The position numbers were made by a program, and so were the translations under genes. A stretch of 26,598 bases of DNA, from positions 1-26,598 of the forward strand of contig JBFLXR010000025.1 of NCBI GenBank assembly GCA_040757065.1, given 5' to 3'. Position 1 is the first letter of the stretch. Each line of letters starts with the position of its first letter. The notes below the pieces were generated by a model, which did no database searches, had not been told where the DNA came from, and saw only the letters and a list, made by a program, of their open reading frames with translations. Below are positions 16,623-24,269 of this stretch, one piece after another. Origin of the DNA: JBFLXR01 sp040757065. Lineage in GTDB: Bacteria > Pseudomonadota > Gammaproteobacteria > Burkholderiales > Gallionellaceae.

Positions 16623-17254
16623 GAATTATCCAATTCAGTAACCGCAGGGGGCTGCGCCGCCGTACCGTTCAATAATGTGTGCACGCGCCCGGCAATGTAT
16701 TTCAGCCCGCGCCACACCTTAGGCAAAAACCAGAACAGGAATAACACGAAGATTGCCAACCCGATTAAGAAGGCCGTCGGATGCGCAAGCGCCGCCCACA
16801 GGCCGAGCGCCACCAACCCATCCTCGCCGAACGAAGCCGCCCAGTTGCTCATCGGCTCCGGCGAAGTATTAATTACGGCGCGTCCGCCCGCCTTGGCAAA
16901 ATGGGTCGCTCCGGCCAGCGTCCCTCCGAGCAGCACTGCGCAGGCGGCTATCCACGGATCGCTGCTGTCGATCGCCCCCCAAGCCAGCAATGCACCAGCC
17001 GGAATACGGATAAAGGTATGCGCAGCATCCCAAAGGCTATCAATACCGGGGAACTTATCTGCCAAAAACTCGATGAACAACAGAAAACCGGCCAGCCCGA
17101 ACACCGCTGGGTGCGTCAGAATTTGCAATCCTGACGGTAAATGTATGTAATGAAACTTGCCGAGTATGCCGACCGCGAACACCGTCGCATACAAACGCAG
17201 GCCGCTTGCCCAACTAAGCCCGCTTGCCAATGCCAAACCGGAAACTGCATCCAT
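16619..17254 (-). CDS. DUF4126 family inner-membrane protein
   Basis: The product is 211 residues with about five hydrophobic segments. The pattern (ALASGLSWASGLRLYATVF, FIEFLADKFPGIDSLWDA, GALLAWGA, then GATHFAKAGGRAVINTSPEP) is that of DUF4126, a family of unknown function. The start at 17254 is preferred over an in-frame ATG at 17356 because a GGAGGT Shine-Dalgarno precedes it and the family begins here. It is divergent from the SIMPL gene with 80 nt between starts, and convergent with the VOC gene. Confidence 0.78.
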   Translation of the reverse strand: MDAVSGLALASGLSWASGLRLYATVFAVGILGKFHYIHLPSGLQILTHPAVFGLAGFLLFIEFLADKFPGIDSLWDAAHTFIRIPAGALLAWGAIDSSDPWIAACAVLLGGTLAGATHFAKAGGRAVINTSPEPMSNWAASFGEDGLVALGLWAALAHPTAFLIGLAIFVLFLFWFLPKVWRGLKYIAGRVHTLLNGTAAQPPAVTELDNS

Positions 17255-17334
17255 CCTGACCTCCGCTCTGCGCCCCCCATACCGGCGAATTGATTTATGA
17301 TGCCACAATCGGCCCCATGCATGGAGAAATCGAA

Positions 17335-18015
17335 ATGCGTTATCTACTGCTCGCACTGCTGCTCGCCATTCCGTCCGCCCGCGCCGAAGAAGCGCCGACT
17401 TATCACCGCATCGACTTTCAAAGTGAGGCGGGGCAAGAAATCGCCAACGATCTGCTGCTGGCGCAACTGAGTACAGAGGTCAATGCCGACAACCCCACCG
17501 AAGTCGCCCGGCAACTGAATACGAGTTTAAATAGCGCGCTGAAGAAAGCCGCGTCGTACCATACCGTCAAAACATCCAGCGGTAACCAGCAAACCTTTCC
17601 GCTCTACGGCAAAAATCACCGCTTAGAGGGATGGCGCGGCCATGCCGAACTGCGAATCGAAAGCCGCGACTTCAAAGCCGCAACCGAGCTAATCGCCCAA
17701 CTGCAAGCCTCTATGCAGCTCACGGGACTGCAATTCGCACTTGCGCCGGAGACCCGCAAACAAACCGAAAACGAATTGATCGGCAGCGCTCTCGGCGCTT
17801 TTAAACAACGCGCCGAAGCGATTCGCACCGCACTGGGCGCACGCGGCTATAAACTCGTCCGACTCGCGATCAATCCCGGCTTCGATGCCGCACCGCTGGT
17901 CATGTCGCGCAAAGGGGCGATGCTGAGCGACGCTGCACCGCCGACGCCCGAACTGGCCGGCGGCGAGAGTCGCATCAGCGTACAAATTTCGGGTACCATC
18001 GAGCTCATCCCCTAA
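17335..18015 (+). CDS. Secreted SIMPL-domain (DUF541) protein
   Basis: The product is 226 residues from the preferred start. A Sec signal peptide (MRYLLLALLLAIPSARA, cleavage before EEAP) is followed by a SIMPL domain: regular repeats of A-rich helices and strands such as GWRGHAELRIESRDFKAATELIAQL and ENELIGSALGAFKQRAEAIRTALG. The family is periplasmic or surface-linked in Gram-negatives; members include E. coli YggE, linked to oxidative stress, but the molecular role is unknown. The start at 17335 has GGAG 8 nt upstream, while the longer frame from 17290 would put charged residues before the signal peptide. lemA starts 13 nt after the stop, so one transcript is likely. TATGAT (17296-17301) is a possible -10. 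Confidence 0.82.
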   Translation: MRYLLLALLLAIPSARAEEAPTYHRIDFQSEAGQEIANDLLLAQLSTEVNADNPTEVARQLNTSLNSALKKAASYHTVKTSSGNQQTFPLYGKNHRLEGWRGHAELRIESRDFKAATELIAQLQASMQLTGLQFALAPETRKQTENELIGSALGAFKQRAEAIRTALGARGYKLVRLAINPGFDAAPLVMSRKGAMLSDAAPPTPELAGGESRISVQISGTIELIP

Positions 18016-18028
18016 CGAGGAATCGGAC

Positions 18029-18601
18029 ATGACCACCACCCTACTTTTGCTCGGCACCTCTGTCGTACTCGCTATTTATTTTGTCAGCCTGTACAACAAT
18101 CTGGTGCGCATCAAACATGCCGCCGAAAAGGCTTGGGCAAATATCGACGTTCTGCTGAAGCAACGCCACGACGAATTGCCGAAACTGGTAGAAACCTGCA
18201 AGCAATACAAACAGTTCGAAAAAAAGACGCTGCAAAGCGTGGTCGCCGCCCGCACTCAGGTACAAGAAGCCTATGAAAAGGCCGACATCGGCGCGCTCGG
18301 TCAGGCCGAAGGCGCATTGCGTACCGGGCTGGGTCGTCTGTTCGCCGTCGCCGAAGCCTATCCGGAACTGAAAACCAACGAGCAATTCATGCAGTTGCAA
18401 GAACGCATCAGCAGTCTGGAAAACGCCATCGCCGACCGCCGCGAACTCTACAACGAAGCGGTGAATATCTATAACGTCGGTATCGAGCAATTTCCGGCCG
18501 GGCTGGTCGCCAACCTGTTCCGCTACGAACCGAAAACCTTATTGGTCTTTTCCGCCAGCGAAAAATCCGATGTCGACATGAAAGCGCTGTTCAAAAAGTA
18601 A
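18029..18601 (+). CDS. lemA: LemA family membrane protein
   Basis: The product is 190 residues. One N-terminal membrane helix (about 4-22) is followed by VSLYNNLVRIKHAAEKAWANIDVLLKQRHDELPKLVE, the diagnostic LemA opening, and by long helices ending in IADRRELYNEAVNIYNVGIEQFP. LemA proteins are helical-bundle membrane proteins of poorly defined function; the name comes from a Listeria antigen. A GAGGAA Shine-Dalgarno precedes the ATG. It is sandwiched between the SIMPL gene and the GIDE-domain gene with gaps of 13 and 6 nt, implying joint expression and perhaps a shared envelope complex. The C-terminal KSDVDMKALFKK replaces the simple ending of many relatives. Confidence 0.92.
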   Translation: MTTTLLLLGTSVVLAIYFVSLYNNLVRIKHAAEKAWANIDVLLKQRHDELPKLVETCKQYKQFEKKTLQSVVAARTQVQEAYEKADIGALGQAEGALRTGLGRLFAVAEAYPELKTNEQFMQLQERISSLENAIADRRELYNEAVNIYNVGIEQFPAGLVANLFRYEPKTLLVFSASEKSDVDMKALFKK

Positions 18602-18607
18602 CCCGCT

Positions 18608-19507
18608 ATGCTGGCCCGCTTGCGCCGCGAATATGCCAATCTCGTCACCTCCGGCGCACAGCTTGTTTTACTCGCTATCGGCGCACATATCGGCACCCGC
18701 CTCGGCTGGCTCGGCAGCCTTGCCGCCATGTCTGCACTTAGCCTGCTCGCGTGGCTCTCGGCGCTCTATCGGTTACGCATGGTGCGCGACACCCCGACTT
18801 CGCGCATCGCTTCCGCCGCACAAGGCTATGTCGAACTGATCGGCCAAGGCCGCCGTTTCGGCGAACACCCTTTGCTTGCCAAACTGAGTCAACGACCATG
18901 CCTGTGGTACCGCTACTGCATTGAGCACAAAAATCACGACGGCGACTGGCGCACCGAAGAAAATGGCGAAAGCGAAGACTCTCTGCTGCTGGAGGACGGC
19001 AGCGGATCGTGCGTAATCGACCCGAACGGCGCTGAGATTCTCACCAACCATAAGCAACAATGGAAAGAAGGCGACCGCCGCTATACCGAATGGCTCTTGC
19101 TGGAGCAGGAGTCCTTGTATGCCATCGGTCAGTTCCATACCCTGAGCGGCAACGGGCACGCCAGTCTCAATGAAATGGTCAAAACCATCCTCGCCGAATG
19201 GAAACAGGATATACCCGCCTTGCATGCGCGCTTCGACCACAATGGCGACGGCGAACTCGATCTGCATGAATGGGAAACCGCCCGACTGGCGGCGCAAGCT
19301 GAGGCCGAGCAACGGCTGACCGAAATCCGGACAGCACCGGAAACCCATCTCTTGCGCTGCCCGGAAGACGGCAGGCTGTACCTGCTCAGCAACCTGCCGC
19401 CGGAAAAACTGGCGCGCCGCTATGCCCTCTGGACATGGGCACATCTGGCGATTTTCTTCGGCGCACTGGCCGGTTTCGGTTGGCTGTACGCCAGCCCGGA
19501 CTTCTGA
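18608..19507 (+). CDS. GIDE-domain membrane protein with an EF-hand loop
   Basis: The product is 299 residues. Two N-terminal hydrophobic segments (about 15-32 and 34-55) precede a GIDE-type domain (about 65-178: TPTSRIASAAQGYVELIGQG, LWYRYCIEHK, DGSGSCVIDPNGAEI, RRYTEWLLLEQESLYAIGQF). A canonical EF-hand calcium loop, DHNGDGELDLHE (residues 210-221), follows, and a C-terminal membrane helix lies at about 277-295. GIDE is the domain of the mitochondrial ubiquitin ligase MUL1; bacterial versions lack the RING finger and their function is unknown. No RING is present here either, so ligase activity is not implied. A frequent partner of LemA, it starts 6 nt after lemA. Its stop abuts the convergent gene's stop with no gap. 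Confidence 0.8.
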   Translation: MLARLRREYANLVTSGAQLVLLAIGAHIGTRLGWLGSLAAMSALSLLAWLSALYRLRMVRDTPTSRIASAAQGYVELIGQGRRFGEHPLLAKLSQRPCLWYRYCIEHKNHDGDWRTEENGESEDSLLLEDGSGSCVIDPNGAEILTNHKQQWKEGDRRYTEWLLLEQESLYAIGQFHTLSGNGHASLNEMVKTILAEWKQDIPALHARFDHNGDGELDLHEWETARLAAQAEAEQRLTEIRTAPETHLLRCPEDGRLYLLSNLPPEKLARRYALWTWAHLAIFFGALAGFGWLYASPDF

Positions 19508-19909
19508 TTATTCGCCTCGCCCCAGCCGGTAGGCCGCCGTGAGCGCCCGCAGCAGCGCCGGTTCCGCCGCCAAATCGCTCACGCCCAACTCGCGGACGGC
19601 AATCGGTTGCAGCACATTCACCACCTGCTCCCTGTGCCAGCGCGCCATAAACCCCTCGGCATCGAATCGCCCGTCCTCCAGAAACTCTGCCGCCATCCCC
19701 TGCGCATCGCTGAACAGCATTTCTTCCGACAGCAAAACCTCGTATTGATAGGAATATGGCCCGATACCGTGCTGCTCGGCCAGCCAGTCGTAAAAATCGG
19801 GCAACCCGCCGCGCTGCGTCATCAACGCATCTAAATCGAGTGTCGAACTTAGCGTATGGGTTTCACCCTGATAAGAAAATTCAACCGTTACCGTCAGCAT
19901 ATTTCCCAT
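19508..19909 (-). CDS. Conserved-looking hypothetical protein, 133 residues
   Basis: I do not recognise a family. The product is soluble in appearance, acidic and without signal peptide or membrane helix. It opens with a beta-type stretch (MLTVTVEFSYQGETHTLSSTLDLD), then DFYDWLAEQHGIGPYSYQYEVLLSEEMLFSDAQG, and ends with an alpha-helical half (EFLEDGRFDAEGFMARWH, ALLRALTAAYRLGRG). The ATG at 19909 has GGAG 6 nt upstream; an ATG three codons in is the alternative. Codon use matches its neighbours. It lies just behind the terminator of the cytochrome gene, leaving about 25 nt for its own promoter, so readthrough may express it. It is convergent with the GIDE gene. Confidence 0.7.
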   Translation of the reverse strand: MGNMLTVTVEFSYQGETHTLSSTLDLDALMTQRGGLPDFYDWLAEQHGIGPYSYQYEVLLSEEMLFSDAQGMAAEFLEDGRFDAEGFMARWHREQVVNVLQPIAVRELGVSDLAAEPALLRALTAAYRLGRGE

Positions 19910-19934
19910 TTCCCTCTCCCTAATTCCGACAACA

Positions 19935-19958
19935 AAAAGGGCGCCGCAGCGCCCTTTT
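19935..19958 (-). terminator. Intrinsic terminator of the cytochrome b gene
   Basis: AAAAGGGCGC (19935-19944) pairs perfectly with GCGCCCTTTT (19949-19958) around a CGCA loop. On the minus strand it is 20 nt past the cytochrome stop and runs into T residues. The plus strand is also T-ended, so it may block both directions. Confidence 0.8.
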
Positions 19959-19978
19959 CTCGCGATCCCGCAGCGACA

Positions 19979-20497
19979 TTAGTCCTTACGGCGCAGCGAA
20001 ATTCGCTCCATCAAACCATCTTTAACAACAAACTGATGGTACAACGCCGCCGCAACATGCAGCACCAGCACCACCAACAGCAATTCACCGATTGCTTCGT
20101 GCACTTCCAACAGTTCGACCTTTTCGAAGTCCGGCACCTTGCTGGCATCGTGGGTAGAGAGCGCTTCGACCAAACCGGAAGTCGCCGCTGTCGCAATCCC
20201 GCTCAACGGCATCGCAATCAGCAACAAATAGATCAAATGATGCGTGCCGGTGGCGATTTTATCCATCAGATTGGGCGCTGCCAGCGGTGCCGGCTTACCG
20301 TCTTTCATACGGAAGTACAAACGCACGGCGGTCAACACCAGAATCGCATCCCCAAGCAGCATGTGCGGCGGAAACAGCGGCAACTTGGCGGCGGCATCGT
20401 GCGTTTCGTCCAGCGTCATGCCGAGCGCGTAAGCGGCGATCAGCAGCAATACGGTGAGCCAGTGCACAATCGCGATGCGTTTACTGTATTGGGTCAT
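19979..20497 (-). CDS. Cytochrome b561 family protein (CybB-like)
   Basis: The product is 172 residues with four membrane helices. Histidines fit the haem-b ligand pattern of prokaryotic cytochrome b561: H12 (IVHWL), H45 (PPHMLLG), H133 (EVHEAIGE) and H147 (VLHVAAALYHQF). The ending YHQFVVKDGLMERI is also typical. Such proteins pass electrons between quinones and partner proteins in the inner membrane; E. coli CybB oxidises superoxide. A GAGGT Shine-Dalgarno precedes the ATG, and a well-spaced promoter lies just upstream at 20528-20556, so it is a stand-alone transcription unit between uup and a terminator. Confidence 0.9.
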   Translation of the reverse strand: MTQYSKRIAIVHWLTVLLLIAAYALGMTLDETHDAAAKLPLFPPHMLLGDAILVLTAVRLYFRMKDGKPAPLAAPNLMDKIATGTHHLIYLLLIAMPLSGIATAATSGLVEALSTHDASKVPDFEKVELLEVHEAIGELLLVVLVLHVAAALYHQFVVKDGLMERISLRRKD

Positions 20498-20527
20498 GCT
20501 TTACCTCTAGATTCATTTGGGAAGCGC

Positions 20528-20556
20528 AATGTACTAGGAAGCACCGGGCTTTTCAA
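20528..20556 (-). promoter_or_regulatory. Sigma-70-type promoter of the cytochrome b gene
   Basis: On the minus strand TTGAAA (20551-20556) and TACATT (20528-20533) are separated by exactly 17 bp. The -35 hexamer overlaps the uup stop codon. The leader would be about 24 nt. Confidence 0.65.
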
Positions 20557-22460
20557 GCTGTACCGCCCTCCAGCGTCTCCCAGCGCTCCAGCAAGTGCAG
20601 CAATTCCGACTCAATCGCCTCGGCACGCGCCTGCAAACGCGCCGCTTCTTGCGGATCTTCGCGATAAATTGTACCGGCGGCCAAAGTATCGTGGATGCTT
20701 TGCTGCTCTTGTTCCAAAGCCTCAATGCGTTGCGGCAACTGCTCCAGTTCGCGCGCATCTTTGTAACTCAACTTTTTGGCCGGTTTTGCCTTGGGCAGTA
20801 TATCCGAAGCCGGCTTAGCCGACGCAACGACTGGCGCTTTCGGTGCCTGCTTGGCTTGGAAAGCCTTGGCACGCTGCCAATCGGCATACCCGCCGACATA
20901 TTCCTGCAACTTTCCTTCACCCTCGAAGGCAATCACCGAAGTCACTACGTTATCGAGAAACGCACGGTCGTGGCTGACCAGAAACAAGGTGCCTTCATAT
21001 TCGACCAGCAGCTCTTCCAGCAGCTCCAGCGTTTCAATATCGAGATCGTTAGTCGGCTCATCCAGCACCAACACATTGGCCGGACGGGTAAACAACCGGG
21101 CCAGCAGCAAACGGTTGCGCTCGCCGCCGGAGAGGGACTTCACCGGAGAACGCGCCCGCTCGGCCGCAAACAAGAAATCCCCCAAATAGCTGATGACATG
21201 TTTTTTGACGCCACCGACCTCGATGTAATCCGCCCCCTGACTGATGGTATCGGCCAGCGTTGCTTCCTCGTCGAGTTGCGCGCGCAACTGATCGAAATAG
21301 GCCACCGACAGTTTGGTGCCCAATTGCACTTGCCCGCTGTCCGGCTTCAGTTCGCCGAGCAGGATTTTCAGTAGTGTACTCTTGCCACAACCGTTCGGCC
21401 CCAACAAACCGATTTTGTCGCCGCGCTGAATACGACAGGAAAAATCGTCGATTACCAGCTTGTTGCCGAATCGTTTGCTAACGTTGGTCAGTTCCGCCAC
21501 CAGCTTGCCGGAACGCTCGCCTGCATCCAGATTCAACTCGACCTTGCCCATTTGTTCGCGCCGAACGGCATGATCGCGGCGTAACTGTTCCAAACGACGC
21601 ACGCGGCCTTCATTGCGGGTACGACGCGCCTCCACGCCCTTGCGGATCCACACCTCTTCCTGTGCCAGAAATTTATCGAATTTGGCGTTGACCACCGCCT
21701 CATCGGCCAGCATGCGCTCTTTAATGCGTCTGTAGGCTTCAAAATTTCCGGGAAAGCTCACCAGTCTGCCGCGGTCCAGTTCGACAATGCGCGTCGCCAC
21801 ATTATCTAGAAAGCGGCGGTCATGCGTCACCAGCAGCACACTGCCGCGAAAATTGTTCAGCAACTCTTCCAGCCACTCGATGGAAGCGAAGTCCAGATGG
21901 TTAGTCGGCTCGTCCAGAATCAGCACATCCGGCTCAGCCACCAAGGCTTGCGCCAAGGCCACCCGCTTGCGCGTACCGCCCGACAAATCACCGACACGCG
22001 CCTCGGCATTGAGCTCCAATCGTTCGATAGCCGTTTCGATGCGCGCTTTCAGCGTCCAGCCGCCTTGCGCTTCCAACTGCGTCTGCAAGGACTGCATCTC
22101 ATCCAACAAGGCTTCAATATCCGCCCCGGGTTCGCCCATGCGGTGCGACAAGTTTTGATAGTCGTGCAGCAACCGGCTCAGCGTCCCCATGCCTTCCGCC
22201 ACGGCATCGAACACCGTCGCATCGGGATTCAGCGGCGGCTCCTGGCTGACATAGCAAATACGACTCCCCGGCGCACGCCACACCTTGCCGTCGTCCAGCG
22301 CTCCCTGCCCGGCCAGCACCCGCAACAAACTCGATTTTCCGGTACCGTTGCGACCGATCAGCCCGACCCGCTCGCCTTCGTCCAGTTGAAAATCCGCCCC
22401 ATCCAGCATGGGGTAGTGCCCATAAGCGAGATGGGCGTTATCCAGCGTAATGTACGGCAT
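20553..22460 (-). CDS. uup: ABC-F family ATPase Uup
   Basis: The product is 635 residues, equal to E. coli Uup. Two ABC domains are joined by a charged linker (about 240-315). Walker A motifs are at residues 36-43 (GRNGTGKS) and 354-361 (GPNGCGKS), signatures LSGGTRKR (159-166) and LSGGERNR, and Walker B ILDEPTNHLD and VLDEPTNDLD. A C-terminal helical coiled-coil (about 565-635) identifies Uup rather than EttA or YbiT. There are no membrane segments. Uup acts on nucleic acid and ribosomes; loss raises precise transposon excision and affects ribosome work. Its ATG shares one base with the stop of the upstream membrane-protein gene (TAATG). Confidence 0.93.
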   Translation of the reverse strand: MPYITLDNAHLAYGHYPMLDGADFQLDEGERVGLIGRNGTGKSSLLRVLAGQGALDDGKVWRAPGSRICYVSQEPPLNPDATVFDAVAEGMGTLSRLLHDYQNLSHRMGEPGADIEALLDEMQSLQTQLEAQGGWTLKARIETAIERLELNAEARVGDLSGGTRKRVALAQALVAEPDVLILDEPTNHLDFASIEWLEELLNNFRGSVLLVTHDRRFLDNVATRIVELDRGRLVSFPGNFEAYRRIKERMLADEAVVNAKFDKFLAQEEVWIRKGVEARRTRNEGRVRRLEQLRRDHAVRREQMGKVELNLDAGERSGKLVAELTNVSKRFGNKLVIDDFSCRIQRGDKIGLLGPNGCGKSTLLKILLGELKPDSGQVQLGTKLSVAYFDQLRAQLDEEATLADTISQGADYIEVGGVKKHVISYLGDFLFAAERARSPVKSLSGGERNRLLLARLFTRPANVLVLDEPTNDLDIETLELLEELLVEYEGTLFLVSHDRAFLDNVVTSVIAFEGEGKLQEYVGGYADWQRAKAFQAKQAPKAPVVASAKPASDILPKAKPAKKLSYKDARELEQLPQRIEALEQEQQSIHDTLAAGTIYREDPQEAARLQARAEAIESELLHLLERWETLEGGTA

Positions 22461-22909
22461 TAGTGTTTATTCGCCTCGACAGGCTGAGAAGATTGATAAA
22501 TCAGCGAGAATCCGACCGCGCTCATACCGATGGAAAGATAACCCAAAGCCACCACGACTTTAGAAACCACCATAATCACATCTCGGTTTTGTAAAAACTG
22601 ATAGGTAAACGGAAAAATGAACAACAACCCGGCGGCAACATTGGCGATCAGCACCAACTTATGACCGAATCCATATCCATTACCTTCCGGCTTGCCGAGC
22701 GGCGGGAATTCGCCGATAAAGCGGCGTACGATCAGCATTAAAACCAACAACAGCAACGCACCGACCACCTGACCGGGAATCCCCTCCAGTTCGGTTTCCA
22801 TGCCGCCCAACTCCAGCACGATCCGCCCGACCGCAGCCACCCAGCCACGCGCCAGCGTCTCAATAATCAAGAACCACGCCACGAATACATTCAGATTCGG
22901 ATATTTCAT
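22460..22909 (-). CDS. Small inner-membrane protein, 149 residues, unknown function
   Basis: I do not recognise a named family. From the preferred ATG at 22909 the protein has four hydrophobic segments (about 9-27, 44-62, 87-105 and 114-138), with a short polar loop (GEFPPLGKPEGNGYGFGHK) between the second and third. A GGGGTGA element lies close to this ATG; the longer frame, starting at 22996, would run into the MFS gene, and an ATG at about 22939 is another alternative. It sits 13 nt after the MFS stop and touches uup by one base, so the three genes look like an operon. A small membrane protein of unknown role is the safe call. Confidence 0.7.
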   Translation of the reverse strand: MKYPNLNVFVAWFLIIETLARGWVAAVGRIVLELGGMETELEGIPGQVVGALLLLVLMLIVRRFIGEFPPLGKPEGNGYGFGHKLVLIANVAAGLLFIFPFTYQFLQNRDVIMVVSKVVVALGYLSIGMSAVGFSLIYQSSQPVEANKH

Positions 22910-22922
22910 TTTCACCCCATCG

Positions 22923-24101
22923 TTATTTTCGCCCGGCATGGACAAATCCCATGCCGCGAAGCAACACCACGCAAAACAGTGCCAGACACCCGGCAAACAA
23001 GAATGCGGAGTTCGCCCCCCGGTAATGCCACAAGCTACCGAACAGCAATCCTGCCGGAATCGCGCTCAGCCCAACCGCGAGATGATACCAGCCAAAGGCT
23101 GTTCCGCGCTCGGCTTCCGCGGCTTGCGAACTAATCAACGCCCGTTCGGAACCTTCGCTCAGACCGGTAATCAGCCCGTATCCCACCACTGCAATCCATA
23201 GCGCCGCCGGATGCGATATCGTACTGATCGCGATAAAACTAAGAGCGTAGCCCATCCAACCGACCATCGTCAGCCGCCCCAATCCCAGAGCATCCGCCAA
23301 GCGCCCGCCGTAAGTCGAAGTCGCCGCCTTCGCGATATTCAAAGTCGCCCACAGCAGCAGCACTTGCACCACACTCATACCCAGCTCGTTGCCGCGCAAC
23401 AGAATAAAACTCTCCGATGCCCGCGCAAACGTAAACAACACCAGCACCAATAAATACTGCCGCATCCCCGGCGACAAACCGCGCCAATCCAACGACGCCA
23501 TTAAGCGCTCTTCTTCCACCTCCAGCCTCGGCGGCTCCTGCACACCCCATGCCAGCAAAAACATCACCGCCACGCCCGGCACTACCGACCAGAAAATCAC
23601 CTGATGCACGGGCCAGTGCCCCCAACCGATCGCCGCCGCCGCCAGCAGGCAGCCGCCCATCGCCCCGGCGTTGTCCAGCGCACGCTGAAAACCGTAGGCG
23701 TGACCATGCATCGAACGGTCGGTCGCATCCGCCATCAATGCATCGCGCGGCGCACTGCGTATGCCCTTGCCCACCCGATCCACACTGCGCAGCAGCAACA
23801 GCGCCCCCCAGCTCCCGGCAAAGCCCATCAACGGGCGCACCATATTCGACAAACCATAGCCGAGCATAGTCATACTCTTGCGCCGCCCGCGCTTGGCATC
23901 GGAATAACGCCCAGCCCATAACTTGAGAAAACTGGCGGCCGCATCCGCCACACCCTCGATCAGCCCCAGCACTACCGGCCCCGCGCCCAGCACTGTCGTC
24001 ACCAGAATCGGAATGAATGGCGTCACCATCTCCGAAGCAAGATCGTTGAAAAAACTGACGAAGCCGAGCACCAGCACTGTGCGGGGAGGTTTGCGCGCCA
24101 T
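22923..24101 (-). CDS. MFS transporter
   Basis: The product is 392 residues with about twelve membrane helices. The loop GRYSDAKRGRRKSMTMLGYG is the conserved motif A of the major facilitator superfamily between helices 2 and 3, and RSVDRVGKGIRSAPRDALMAD is a segment seen in a subgroup of MFS proteins of unknown substrate. Transport direction and substrate cannot be read from sequence. A GGAGA Shine-Dalgarno precedes the ATG. It leads the operon MFS / 149-residue membrane protein / uup. The upstream TGCTATTCT on the minus strand is a candidate extended -10. Confidence 0.88.
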   Translation of the reverse strand: MARKPPRTVLVLGFVSFFNDLASEMVTPFIPILVTTVLGAGPVVLGLIEGVADAAASFLKLWAGRYSDAKRGRRKSMTMLGYGLSNMVRPLMGFAGSWGALLLLRSVDRVGKGIRSAPRDALMADATDRSMHGHAYGFQRALDNAGAMGGCLLAAAAIGWGHWPVHQVIFWSVVPGVAVMFLLAWGVQEPPRLEVEEERLMASLDWRGLSPGMRQYLLVLVLFTFARASESFILLRGNELGMSVVQVLLLWATLNIAKAATSTYGGRLADALGLGRLTMVGWMGYALSFIAISTISHPAALWIAVVGYGLITGLSEGSERALISSQAAEAERGTAFGWYHLAVGLSAIPAGLLFGSLWHYRGANSAFLFAGCLALFCVVLLRGMGFVHAGRK

Positions 24102-24136
24102 AGCGTCTCCGTTTCAGGAAATGCGGGGAATTGCGC

Positions 24137-24146
24137 TAGAATAGCA
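24137..24146. promoter_or_regulatory. Overlapping divergent -10 elements for tRNA-Arg and the MFS gene
   Basis: On the plus strand TAGAAT (24137-24142) lies 14 nt before the tRNA. On the minus strand TGCTATTCT (24138-24146) is an extended -10 for the MFS gene. The two hexamers overlap by five bases. No strong -35 is seen on either side. Confidence 0.4.
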
Positions 24147-24155
24147 CCTTGGCCT

Positions 24156-24230
24156 GTCCCTGTAGTTAAATGGATATAACGAGTCCCTCCTAAGGACTAA
24201 TTACAGGTTCGATTCCTGTCGGGGACGCCA
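24156..24230 (+). tRNA. tRNA-Arg (anticodon CCU)
   Basis: The 75-nt gene folds as a standard cloverleaf. The acceptor GTCCCTG (24156-24162) pairs with CGGGGAC (24220-24226), with one G.T pair. A D arm GTTA...TAAC, an anticodon stem AGTCC/GGACT with loop CTCCTAA (anticodon CCT at 24189-24191), and a T arm ACAGG-TTCGATT-CCTGT follow. Discriminator G24227 and an encoded CCA (24228-24230) complete it. It decodes AGG. There is no intrinsic terminator directly after it. Confidence 0.95.
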
Positions 24231-24269
24231 AGCGATGAGGATACGACAACAAGCTGACCGGATCAGAAC

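Noticed and set aside
18608..19507. Ubiquitin ligase activity for the GIDE-domain protein
   Set aside because: The MUL1-type RING finger with its cysteine/histidine set is absent, so only the membrane-associated GIDE part is shared.
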